Source of the DNA: Pyrococcus kukulkanii
Lineage (GTDB): Archaea; Methanobacteriota_B; Thermococci; Thermococcales; Thermococcaceae
Assembly: GCF_001577775.1 (NCBI RefSeq)
Contig: NZ_CP010835.1
Location: 496,001-560,000, forward strand
Reading direction: 5' to 3'
Length of the DNA stretch: 64,000 bases
Made by a program: the position numbers and the translations under genes
In this document: positions 18,664-26,530 of the stretch, in pieces
Numbering within the stretch: position 1 is the stretch's first letter
Layout: every line of letters begins with the position of its first letter
The notes under the pieces: generated by a model
What the model saw: only the letters and a program-made list of their open reading frames with translations
What the model was told of the DNA's origin: nothing
Database searches by the model: none

Positions 18664-19047
18664 TAGCTAAACCTTGTGCCCTTATCATTGCAACCAAGGC
18701 AACATTGGTGTCCATAACGAGCTTCATTTCCTAGCACCCTTAAGCTCCTTCCACCCCCTCTCAACTTCCTCGATGATGTCCTTAACCAGTGGCCAGTCAT
18801 CCTCAATTTCTTCAGTAAGGAGCTTTTGTAACGCCCCTCTCAATCACTCCCTGGCCTCTTCGGGAGTTATTTTTCTCGCGAGTTCCCTAGCTTGCTCCAT
18901 CATTATCTGGCCGAGGGCTAGGGTTACGGCGTATTTGATGAAGTTAGAGCGGCTCTTGAATTCACCCTTCTCAACGAGCTCATCTATCTTCTTTATGACG
19001 TACTTGGGAAGTCTCACGGAGACGGGTGCCTCAACGGCTTGAGCCAT
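18664..19047 (-). pseudogene. vapBC pair: antitoxin with internal stop, toxin cut by repeat copy 3
   Basis: The antitoxin starts at ATG 19047 behind GGTGGC and reads VSVRLPKYVIKKIDELVEKG, a ribbon-helix-helix motif. It meets a TGA at 18844-18846, then continues in the same frame with LRGALQKLLTEEIEDDW to a stop that overlaps the toxin ATG at 18727. The toxin reads MKLVMDTNVALVAMIRAQ and is replaced by the structured repeat at 18663. Both partners are therefore inactive unless the stop is read through. Confidence 0.7.
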
Positions 19048-19087
19048 GCCAGCCACCAACATACCATTGTATTTAGACTTTTTGCGA

Positions 19088-19215
19088 GAGGCTTTGGGCT
19101 AAGTACACAAAAAGAGGCCCTCTCCGTGGCATATGATGCAGGAGCTGAATACCTAATCTCGCTGGATAGGGATGATTCGCTTTAAAGGCGAAGAAGGGAA
19201 TGAATTTTATAGAAT
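19088..19215 (+). pseudogene. C-terminal PIN-domain toxin fragment
   Basis: The plus-strand frame reads STQKEALSVAYDAGAEYLIS and LDRDDS, then shifts to FYRIKILT. This is the usual end of a PIN toxin (GxxYLISxDRD ... xILTPREF). It has no start and no partner on this strand. Confidence 0.45.
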
Positions 19216-19253
19216 CAAGATTTTAACGCTAGGCTGAACTTAGAAATATACAA

Positions 19254-19484
19254 TCATTCGCACTCATATATGATTTCATTGCAGAGTTCCTTTTCCACGT
19301 CTTCCTTGACTTCATCAACTTCTATTATGTCAAAAAACTCTGAAAGCTTGGGTTTTCTCTTCGGGAGGATTTCTATCCTGTCTTCAAGCTCAACTAGAAT
19401 AACCTCGTCTCCCCACTTCTCCCTCCACTTTTTTGGTATAACAATTCTTCCCTGCCCATCAATTCGCTTAACTTCCATGTTCAT
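19254..19484 (-). CDS. AbrB/SpoVT-type antitoxin, toxin partner lost
   Basis: 76 residues starting at ATG 19484 with GGTGG upstream. The N-terminal swapped-hairpin DNA-binding motif reads VKRIDGQGRIVIPKKWREK, then EVILVELEDRIEILPKR. The acidic C terminus is typical of the toxin-wrapping tail. Its stop overlaps an ATG (19257) that reads MIVYF and stops, the expected place of a vapC start, so the toxin has been deleted. An orphan antitoxin may still repress its own promoter. Confidence 0.75.
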   Translation of the reverse strand: MNMEVKRIDGQGRIVIPKKWREKWGDEVILVELEDRIEILPKRKPKLSEFFDIIEVDEVKEDVEKELCNEIIYECE

Positions 19485-19827
19485 TTAAATTCCACCATTG
19501 AGATTGTTTTGTGGCTATGATTTAAATTTCTCTCTTTTGAACGCCTCACCCTTTGGGGAAGATTGGTTTCCTTTGTAAAAGCATAAATACAGACCCCAAA
19601 ACAAACGAACTCTTTCCCCGAGTTCTAAATGTCCAAAAATTAAAAAAAGTATTATATATACCACTTTTGGCTTTTTAGACAAATCTTGTGAGCTTGTTAG
19701 CTAATCCAAATCTTCTGATGTGAAAATGGAGTTTTTAAAATGGAGAGCTAATGATAAAAAGGTCCGCTACTGAGACAAAACTAGGGAATTGCTCATTTAC
19801 TTGACGGGAGAGAAAAGGATATATAGT

Positions 19828-19855
19828 ATACCCCCCGAACTAGTTCGGGGGGTAT
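19828..19855. promoter_or_regulatory. 28-bp perfect palindrome at the promoter of the 19862 ATPase gene
   Basis: ATA, six C, GAACTAGTTC, six G, TAT: a perfect palindrome between a TATA-like ATATATAG (19820-19827) and the TTG start at 19862. A second copy lies at 20952-20973, after the gene. This is the position of an archaeal repressor site. The rest of 19485-19820 is AT-rich and holds nothing else I can identify. Confidence 0.75.
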
Positions 19856-19861
19856 CTAGAA

Positions 19862-20935
19862 TTGAGGTCAAGAAGGGGAATTTCATTCTTTGATCAGAGG
19901 CCAAGGAAGAACAAAGAAAGTCTATTTGGGCGTTCCGAGGAGTTAGAGATGCTAATAAACGCCCTTCACGCTAGAAGCTGGGTAGCAATCCTCGGTCCAA
20001 GAATGGTCGGAAAAACTAGCTTAGCATGGGCTGGGGCAAATACCTTTGCGAGGGAAATGAAATATAAGGTAATTTTTGTTGACCTAAGGAACGCAGAAAC
20101 TTCCCGACAAGCCACGGAAAAGATACTGAGTAGATTGCCAAAGTCAATCTTTGACACCATATCAAAGTACATTGCGGAAGTTTCTTTTTCCACGGGAAGC
20201 GTTGGTGCTTCCGTAAAGCTTAGAGAGAATGTTACCGCTAGGAACGCTTTAGAAGATGCTCTTTTTGCCCTAAAAGACACAATACTAATTCTTGATGAGG
20301 TTCAAAACGTAAAGCAGGGAGTAAAGAATTTTCTACAGGCTTTAGCGGCAGCATTTAATGAAAACGATTCCCTGCTAGTAATATTTACGGGCTCATATGC
20401 AGGCGTCGTTAAGAAACTGTTTGAGGCCACGTATAGGGAAGGTCTCTACGGTAGGCCGCCGGTTGAGATACTCCTTCCACCTTGGCCCGAGTGGGTAGCG
20501 GCAGAATTCTTGAGGAGGGGCTTTGAGCATTGCGGTGTTAGTGTAACCCAAAGGGAGATTCAGGAGGCAATCTGGAGGCTCGGAACTTTGCCTGGCTGGT
20601 TAAATCTCTACGGTCTTAGACGCTGCCTCGGGGCCACTCACGCAGAGGCCCTCCAGAGAGTGTTCAAGAAGGCCGTGAATGAGGCCTTAAAAGAGCTGGA
20701 ACACTTCTTGGAAGGGAGAAGTCCCAAAGCCAGAGAGGTAGTTAAGAGGTTGGCCTATGGAGCTACTTGGAGTGAGTTAGAGAAAACTGGAATTTCAAAA
20801 GACACCCTTAGCAGACTTTTGGAGGTGTTGACTAAAGAACTGTTCATCGTGGTTAAGGACGAAATTGGGGTTTACAGGTTCTCAGATCCAATTTACAGGT
20901 ACGCTGCGGAGAAGTTACAGTTAAATGAGGGTTAA
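19862..20935 (+). CDS. archaeal ATPase with C-terminal winged-helix-like region
   Basis: 357 residues. Walker A is GPRMVGKT (45-52) and Walker B is ILILDEVQN (around 141-149), followed by a sensor-like LVIFTGSYAGVV. The C-terminal ~70 residues (WSELEKTGISKDTLSRLLEV, then YRFSDPIYRYAAEKL) look like a winged helix. It is homologous to the ATPase at 54457, which shares the N-terminal FDxRPK segment. I accept the TTG at 19862 because no ATG or GTG stands near the conserved N terminus. Flanking palindromes suggest autoregulation. Confidence 0.85.
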   Translation: MRSRRGISFFDQRPRKNKESLFGRSEELEMLINALHARSWVAILGPRMVGKTSLAWAGANTFAREMKYKVIFVDLRNAETSRQATEKILSRLPKSIFDTISKYIAEVSFSTGSVGASVKLRENVTARNALEDALFALKDTILILDEVQNVKQGVKNFLQALAAAFNENDSLLVIFTGSYAGVVKKLFEATYREGLYGRPPVEILLPPWPEWVAAEFLRRGFEHCGVSVTQREIQEAIWRLGTLPGWLNLYGLRRCLGATHAEALQRVFKKAVNEALKELEHFLEGRSPKAREVVKRLAYGATWSELEKTGISKDTLSRLLEVLTKELFIVVKDEIGVYRFSDPIYRYAAEKLQLNEG

Positions 20936-20951
20936 ATCAACATTATATGCA

Positions 20952-20973
20952 CCCCCCGAACTAGTTCGGGGGG
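20952..20973. promoter_or_regulatory. second copy of the six-C/GAACTAGTTC/six-G palindrome
   Basis: The same 22-bp palindrome followed by the same TATCTAG as at 19831-19859, again preceded by a TATAT-like box (20944-20949). No ATPase follows; purM starts 107 bp downstream. It may be a duplicated promoter that subjects purM to the ATPase-linked regulator, or a scar of insertion of the ATPase gene by recombination between direct repeats. Confidence 0.65.
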
Positions 20974-21079
20974 TATCTAGTTAGCAAGATTGCCACATAC
21001 TTGTAAAAACTATCCAATCCATGGGTTAAAATTAACATAAATTTTTAAAACTTTTTGCGAAGCTATAACCGGTGGTAGG

Positions 21080-22081
21080 ATGCTAACCTATGCTCAAGCT
21101 GGAGTCGATGAGGAAAAAACATCTAGGGCCCTCAAGCACATAATAGATGCGGCAAGAAGAACGTTCAAGTTCAGGCGGGGAAAATTAGGGGAGCCGGGAG
21201 AGATAGGGCACTACGCGGCGTTGCTGGACTTCGGCAGCTTTTACCTGGCGATGACCACGGATGGTGTCGGGACTAAAGTTCTAGTCGCTGAAGCCGTTGG
21301 GAAGTTCGATACGATAGGAATAGACATGATAGCGATGAACGTCAACGATCTGATCTGCGTTGGTGCGGAGCCTGTAGCGTTAGTTGACTACTTCGCCATA
21401 AGGGAACCTAAAGATGAGGTATTCGAGCAAGTAGCTAAAGGCCTTTACAGGGGGGCTGAAGAGGCAGGAATAGCGATAGTTGGTGGGGAAACCGCGGTGA
21501 TGCCTGACTTGATCAACGGCTATGACCTGGCAGGGACTGCGATCGGGATAGTCGAGAAGGACAAGGTAATAACGGGAGAGAAGATAAGGCCTGGGGACAT
21601 AGTGATTGGCATTTCCAGCTCGGGAATTCACTCCAACGGTTTGACCCTCGCCAGGAAGCTTCTAATCCCAAAGTACGGCCTCGACTACGAGTACGAGGGG
21701 AGGAAGCTTTGGGAGTGGCTACTTGAGCCTACAAGAATTTACGTTAAGCCAGTCCTTGAGCTACTAAAGAGGGTTGAGGTTCACGGGCTGGCCCACATCA
21801 CGGGCGGAGGGTTGTTAAACCTCAAAAGGCTGACCAACTATGGATTCAGGCTTAGAATGCCTCCAATTACCGGAATCTTCAAGTTAATACACGAGAACGG
21901 CGTTCCCCTCGAGGAGATGTTCAGGGTCTTCAACATGGGCGTTGGCTTCATCGTTGTGGTTCCCCAGGAGGAAGGGGAAGAGGCACTTGAAGTCCTCAAT
22001 AGGTACTACGAGAGCTGGGAGCTTGGGGTCGTGACGAGGGGAGGGAACATAGTGGTTGAGAATTACGGAATAGCTTTTTAA
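21080..22081 (+). CDS. purM: phosphoribosylformylglycinamidine cyclo-ligase (AIR synthetase)
   Basis: 333 residues, the usual length. ATP-dependent ring closure of FGAM to AIR in purine synthesis. Motifs: [59 protein letters not shown] and [14 protein letters not shown] at 21080 follows GGTGGTAGG. No other pur gene is adjacent. Confidence 0.97.
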   Translation: MLTYAQAGVDEEKTSRALKHIIDAARRTFKFRRGKLGEPGEIGHYAALLDFGSFYLAMTTDGVGTKVLVAEAVGKFDTIGIDMIAMNVNDLICVGAEPVALVDYFAIREPKDEVFEQVAKGLYRGAEEAGIAIVGGETAVMPDLINGYDLAGTAIGIVEKDKVITGEKIRPGDIVIGISSSGIHSNGLTLARKLLIPKYGLDYEYEGRKLWEWLLEPTRIYVKPVLELLKRVEVHGLAHITGGGLLNLKRLTNYGFRLRMPPITGIFKLIHENGVPLEEMFRVFNMGVGFIVVVPQEEGEEALEVLNRYYESWELGVVTRGGNIVVENYGIAF

Positions 22082-22112
22082 GCCCGAGGGCCCAGGATGT
22101 CCGGGGGAGGGA

Positions 22113-23111
22113 ATGGGAGAGGCCAAGGGGCTCTGGAGGTACTGGGATCTAATAACTGTCATCGCGCTCTCGCTGATCCTTGATCTAATAATTTTTGTTG
22201 CTCCGGACAGCTTTATTCGGAAAGTCCTGGGCCTAGTTTTTGTTCTGTTTCTCCCAGGATACGTCTTTATAACTGCACTCTTTCCAGAGAGGAAGGAGCT
22301 CGACAACTTAGAAAGGCTGGCATTAAGCTTTGGGCTGAGCATAGCTATAGTTCCCCTGATAGGGCTTGCCCTGAACTACACGCCCTGGGGGATAAGGCTG
22401 GTTCCCATACTGGTGAGTCTAACCGTGTTTAACGTTGCCTTTGCGCTCGTTGGAATGTACAGGAGGAGGAACGCCATAAATCCGTGGATCCCCTGGGTGA
22501 CCTTAGAGGATATAAAGAGGGAGCTCGAGTGGGAGGAAGCTAGCAGGTTGGATAAGGCCCTGACGGTTATCCTAATAATAGCGATAATTGCATCTATTGG
22601 AACCTTGGTCTATGTGGTTACCCACCCGAAGCCCGGGGAGGCCTTTACGGAGTTCTACATCTTAGGCCCCAAGGGGAAGGCTGCTGACTATCCGACGGAG
22701 CTCTTCGTTAACGAGACCGGTAAAGTCATTATTGGGATAGTTAACCACGAGCACAGGAACGTGACCTATTACGTTGAGATATGGCTGGTGAACTTAACCT
22801 ACAACTTCACGACCAACGAGACTATAATCCATGAGATGTACCTCATGGACAGGTTCAACGTTACCCTTCCCCATGTTCCTGTGAACATAGAGGGCAACTG
22901 GACGCCCCAGTTCGAGATGAACTACACCTTTAAGATAGACAAGCCTGGAAGGTGGCAGGTTTGGTTCCTGCTGTTCAAGGATAGGGAACCGCCAATTCCC
23001 GAGAGTTGTCTTAAGGGAGGGAACTGCTTAGGGGAGAAGTGGAGGATACTTGAGGCCATAAACGGGACGATACAAAGCTTAAAGTTAAACGTGAAGGTTG
23101 AGAAGGTTTAG
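22113..23111 (+). CDS. DUF1616-type membrane protein with a heavily sequon-marked outer domain
   Basis: 332 residues. Hydrophobic segments lie at about 13-30, 38-55, 67-85, 92-110 and 150-170, followed by a C-terminal ~160-residue soluble domain starting near FTEFYILGPKGKAADYP. That domain carries at least nine N-x-S/T sequons (NET, NVT, NLT, NFT, NWT, NYT, NGT and repeats), so it is probably exposed and N-glycosylated. The family is widespread in archaea and of unknown function. It lies 31 bp after purM on the same strand. Confidence 0.85.
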   Translation: MGEAKGLWRYWDLITVIALSLILDLIIFVAPDSFIRKVLGLVFVLFLPGYVFITALFPERKELDNLERLALSFGLSIAIVPLIGLALNYTPWGIRLVPILVSLTVFNVAFALVGMYRRRNAINPWIPWVTLEDIKRELEWEEASRLDKALTVILIIAIIASIGTLVYVVTHPKPGEAFTEFYILGPKGKAADYPTELFVNETGKVIIGIVNHEHRNVTYYVEIWLVNLTYNFTTNETIIHEMYLMDRFNVTLPHVPVNIEGNWTPQFEMNYTFKIDKPGRWQVWFLLFKDREPPIPESCLKGGNCLGEKWRILEAINGTIQSLKLNVKVEKV

Positions 23112-23529
23112 ATATGTTGTTTGGAGGCCATCAACACTACTTCCGGGTCACTGGAGGCAATAAAACCACACTAAAGGAACCAACAACCTACAGGATAATT
23201 TAATAAACAGAGGGAAATTCGAGGAATCCCGTCCTGGTTGTCCACCACTTTTTGAACTTCTGAACCCTCGTAGCGGGCAACTTCCTCACGCCTTCATTGT
23301 CGGAGGGAGCTAATTCAGTTAAAGTCCTCATTCGGGCTCAGAACCTCACACACCGAGAATGTCCACAAAATTGCGAAAAACAAAGCCGGCAAATGTCCCA
23401 CTTGCTGTTATCTATGGAACGGCCCTAAGTCCAAGGACATTGACCACTAATACCCAAATTTCAGCTATGTCCAGTAAACTGCCCAAATTTTGAAGGTTTA
23501 TACATTTAGTGCGCAAAGTGAGGGGGGCA
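23112..23529. other. non-coding or fully decayed interval
   Basis: No frame longer than about 35 codons has protein-like composition. One minus-strand piece, LPATRVQKFKKWWTTRTGF (around 23225-23280), looks coding-like but has no context. No tRNA, repeat or hairpin was found. Confidence 0.4.
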
Positions 23530-23695
23530 TATAATTGCACTAGAAAAGAGAGCCTTACGTTGAGAGGGAGGTGGAAAAACTCAGGAAGTACCTTCACACT
23601 GACCTGATAAAGGTCATAACTGGCCCTCGTAGGACAGGAAAGAGTTCCTTAGCTGTGAGGACTCTCAAGGAAAACTTCGGCTATGTGAAGTTTTG
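23530..23695 (+). pseudogene. N-terminal fragment of the 6697-type ATPase
   Basis: The frame reads EVEKLRKYLHTDLIKVITGP, RRTGKSSLAVRT and LKENFGYVKF-stop. This is almost the same as residues 30-69 of the ATPase at 6697, including the intact Walker A motif GPRRTGKS. The nucleotide sequence is also closely similar. Everything after residue ~70 is missing, and the start is frameshifted. Confidence 0.7.
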
Positions 23696-23789
23696 AAGTT
23701 GATTTATTTCTCCTTTTCTTATTCTTATTCGATGTAGTAATTCAAAAGATTTAAGTTTTGTAATACAGAATTTGCCTATGGTGAATTAC

Positions 23790-24023
23790 ATGACTTCTGT
23801 TGTCATAAGCATTCGAGTTCCACCGGAGCTAAAAAAGGAAATGGATGAGCTTAGGGGAGAAATTAACTGGAGTGAAGAGATAAGGGAGTTCATAAAAAAG
23901 AGGATAGAAGAGGAGAAGAAGCGGAGAGCTCTTGAAAGGTTCATAGATGTAGTAAAGACGCTTCCCGAGGCCCCCAGGGGAACGGCAAAAAACCTCGTGA
24001 GGGAGGATCGTGATAGTCATTGA
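23790..24023 (+). CDS. vapB: VapB-type ribbon-helix-helix antitoxin
   Basis: 77 residues. N-terminal ribbon-helix-helix: SVVISIRVPPELKKEMDELR, then INWSEEIREFIKKRIEE. I choose ATG 23790 behind GGTGA; TTG 23772 is in frame but has no site. The stop lies inside the vapC gene (14-bp overlap), the usual layout of a translationally coupled pair. Confidence 0.88.
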   Translation: MTSVVISIRVPPELKKEMDELRGEINWSEEIREFIKKRIEEEKKRRALERFIDVVKTLPEAPRGTAKNLVREDRDSH

Positions 24024-24423
24024 CACCTCTGCATTCTCAAAGGTCCTCATTAGGGAAGAGGGCTGGGAGGAGGTAGTCCCCTATTTAAAGCCAGAACGAG
24101 AACCGTGCACGGTGGAGATGCTAATAATCGAAGCAACAAACGTGTTGTGGAAGTATGTTACCAAGTACAAAGCATTTAGCCAAGAAAAAGCTGAGGAACT
24201 TTATGATGCAATGATTGAGCTGGTTAAGGAAGGCCTTTTAAAGGTAGAATCAAATTCAAAATATCTGAATGAGGCCTTAGGGATTGCCATCAAAGAAGGA
24301 ATCGCCGTTTACGATGCCCTTTTCATAGCTCAAGCTTTAAGCCTCAATGCTCCCCTCCTTACATGTGATGAAAAGCAGGGAGAAACAGCCAGAAAGATGG
24401 GAGTTGAAGTTGTACTTATATAA
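24010..24423 (+). CDS. vapC: VapC-type PIN-domain toxin
   Basis: 137 residues from GTG 24010. A predicted RNase with the PIN acidic residues in MIVIDTSAFSKVL (D5), VEMLIIEATNVLWK (E), VYDALFIAQAL (D) and LLTCDEKQG (D). Length and motif spacing are complete, so the pair with the gene before it appears functional; it is one of the few intact toxin-antitoxin pairs here. Confidence 0.88.
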   Translation: MIVIDTSAFSKVLIREEGWEEVVPYLKPEREPCTVEMLIIEATNVLWKYVTKYKAFSQEKAEELYDAMIELVKEGLLKVESNSKYLNEALGIAIKEGIAVYDALFIAQALSLNAPLLTCDEKQGETARKMGVEVVLI

Positions 24424-24452
24424 TCGAGATTAAAGCGTTGGCAGGGATCTCA

Positions 24453-25174
24453 ATGATAGAGTTCATCCTCTTAGGGCTAGCAGTAGAGTTCCTAGTTGGG
24501 CTCAGCGGAGTCGGCGGGGATCCTTAATGACGCCTTCGCTAATATTCTTAGGTGTTAGACCGGAGGTTGCTGTAGGCACCGACTTCCTCTTCTCCCTGTT
24601 AACTAAGATCTTTGCAACGGCGTTACATGGAAAAAAGGGGAACGTTCGGATTGATATAGCATGGAGACTAATAGCCGGAAGCGTTCCCGCAGTGCTTTTA
24701 GGAGCCTTCATATTGATTAGACTACCCAGGGAAGAACTTGGCCAGCTCCTTGTAACCCTCATTGGAGTAGTTCTCGTTGTAGTTTCAGCCTTATCCTTGG
24801 GATTTGAAATTCCGAGATTTTTAAGGCCAAGGTGGATTTACGTCTATATCTTAGGTTTTTATAGTTGGTTTAAGCGTTCAGCTAACTTCTGTTGGAGCTG
24901 GAATAATAGTTACATTCACATTGATGAACATTGCGAAGGTTAATCCCAGGGAGGTAGTGGGAACGAGCATAGTGTTTGGCCTATTTGTATCGCTAATGGC
25001 CTTCGCGACCTATGCTCATCTAGGATACTTCAACTTGAAACTTGCCCTTACCTTGACTTTAGGGGCTATTCCTGGGGGTTAACTTGGCGAGCAAAATGGA
25101 TAGGGGGGAAACTTAAGAAAGCCATAAACGTTCTCTTGCTTGCCATGGGAGTGTTACTCTTACTGGGAAGCTGA
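24453..25174 (+). pseudogene. TauE/SafE-family anion transporter, four homopolymer frameshifts
   Basis: The frames together give LGLAVEFLVGLSGVGGG, LMTPSLIFLGVRPEVAVGTD, a long membrane stretch, LTSVGAGIIVTFTLMNIAKV and INVLLLAMGVLLLLGS-stop. Correcting one base in each of four runs (G4 near 24519, T5 near 24863, G5 near 25077, G6 near 25104) gives one frame of about 239 residues, a normal family length. Every lesion is in a homopolymer. A transposon end follows the stop codon directly. Confidence 0.75.
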
Positions 25175-25335
25175 CCTCCTCCCCTTTGTGGGGGTTCCCT
25201 AGCCCCGCACGGTCGCCCGTGATTCATCGGGCAGGAGCCTCATCGGGCACGGTCAGAGTGCCCTCGGGAGGAATAAAAAATTGAATATAGCGGGCTTTCC
25301 TCCCCTTAAAGGCTTCCAGCCCACAAAGGAGGTGA
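25172..25335 (-). mobile_element. miniature remnant of an IS200/IS605-type element
   Basis: GC-rich insertion between the TauE relic and the DHH gene. Arms CCTTTGTGGG (near 25180) and CCCACAAAGG (near 25321) face each other. Internal hairpins are GCCCG/CGGGC and GGGCAC/GTGCCC. The left edge carries the GAGGAGGTCAG word (minus strand). A minus-strand frame reads EGTLTVPDEAPAR-stop, which resembles the end of the local TnpB (GVSVPPESPPM). The right arm contains the GGAGGTGAG ribosome binding site of the next gene, so a hairpin formed in the mRNA could hide it. Confidence 0.6.
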
Positions 25336-25339
25336 GAGC

Positions 25340-26317
25340 ATGGAGGTCATAATTCACCACTGGGATACCGATGGAATAACAACCGCAGCTATCGTTGCTA
25401 AAGCCCTAAATATAGAGTTGCATAATTTAACTCCACCAATAGGTGAGTACTCATTTGATGAGAGGATATGGAGTGCAATTTCCAGGGCAGAGAGGGTTTA
25501 CGTTGTCGACCTAAACGTGCCCCAGGAAGTCGAGAGAATAAAAGTTGAAACGATATTTATAGATCACCACATTCAGCCCAGGATTAAGAACCCCCTTGTT
25601 AGGCAGATAAATCCAGCGCTGGAAGGAAAGCAGTATCCTTCAGCTTCCCTTGTCGCATCAGAATACTTAAACTTCTGGAACGCCTGGAGCGCCTTGGGGG
25701 CCGTTGGTGACGTTGGGGCAAGGGCCTTTAATGATCCTTTAGTTAAGAAGTTGCTTAAGCAGGAAGGATTAACTGAGCGAGAAGCCCTAAGGCTCGCTGA
25801 GCTTATAGATTCAAACTACATCTCCATGGACAGAAAAGGGGTAGAGGAGGCCGTTAAAGTTCTCCTTGAGAATCCAATTAAAGAGCTATTAAGTTACGAG
25901 CCCTGGGTTAAGAAGGCTGAAAGGATAAGGGCCGAGATAGAGGAGGCAATTTCAGGAGTTGAGGTTAAGGGAGGAATGGCGTTCTTGGAATTCGAGAGTG
26001 ACTTGAACATAATATCCAAGATAGCCAGGAAGCTCGTGTGGGATCTTGGCTACGGTGTCGCTTTAGTCGTGAACAGGAACTTCCATGGGAAGGCTCAGGT
26101 CTACCTAAGGATTTCACCTGGGGCAAATATTGACGTTACTAGTATAATCAAGGAGTTGAGGAAGAGAGGGTTTAATGCTGGTGGTAAGAAGGAAGTTATG
26201 GGGTGCATATGCGAGAGGGATGAGGTTGAAGATGTTTTGGAGATTGTAACTAGAGGCTTAAAGAAATTTTTCAGTTATAAGGTTTTGCTTTTCAAAGTCA
26301 TTATCATTGAACCATAA
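25340..26317 (+). CDS. DHH-family phosphoesterase
   Basis: 325 residues. DHH domain motifs: IIHHWDTDGITTAA (usual form HxDxDG), VVDLN, FIDHH; the C-terminal DHHA1-like GG motif is NAGGKKEVMG. It probably hydrolyses short oligonucleotides or related phosphodiesters; the substrate is not predictable. ATG follows GGAGGTGAG. The C-terminal tail KVLLFKVIIIEP is hydrophobic and could be altered by the neighbouring rearrangement. Confidence 0.85.
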   Translation: MEVIIHHWDTDGITTAAIVAKALNIELHNLTPPIGEYSFDERIWSAISRAERVYVVDLNVPQEVERIKVETIFIDHHIQPRIKNPLVRQINPALEGKQYPSASLVASEYLNFWNAWSALGAVGDVGARAFNDPLVKKLLKQEGLTEREALRLAELIDSNYISMDRKGVEEAVKVLLENPIKELLSYEPWVKKAERIRAEIEEAISGVEVKGGMAFLEFESDLNIISKIARKLVWDLGYGVALVVNRNFHGKAQVYLRISPGANIDVTSIIKELRKRGFNAGGKKEVMGCICERDEVEDVLEIVTRGLKKFFSYKVLLFKVIIIEP

Positions 26318-26329
26318 TATGCCTCCCTT

Positions 26330-26530
26330 ATCTTGTCCTCATAAAGGGGTCCTTAATCCCCTGTTTGGAAGCTTCATGAATGCAACGGGAAGAGAGCTGA
26401 CGTTTACAAAAATAATAGGCTTTACCGCGTTGCTGAATGTGGTTTTGAACTGCGTTTTAATACTACATGCGGAGCAAAGGATGCGGGAGTAACGACGGTG
26501 GTGAGTCAAGTAACGCTTTCTTTATTATCT
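26330..26530 (+). pseudogene. internal fragment of a polysaccharide flippase (Wzx type)
   Basis: The frame from 26307 reads NPLFGSFMNATGRELTFTKI and IGFTALLNVVLNCVLI, a hallmark of MATE-like polysaccharide exporters. After a frame change it continues AGVTTVVSQVTLSLL. Both ends are missing, and the 3' end runs into the next, convergent gene. It is a relic at the left border of the polysaccharide locus, implying that an older locus was replaced. Confidence 0.6.

Noticed and set aside
20936-21079. Palindrome at 20952 as a transcription terminator hairpin
   Set aside because: There is no T run behind it, and the identical copy sits in a promoter. A regulatory site is more likely.
26307-26492. 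61-residue membrane protein gene after the DHH gene
   Set aside because: The product is an internal piece of a flippase, the frame continues only after a shift, and there is no ribosome binding site.
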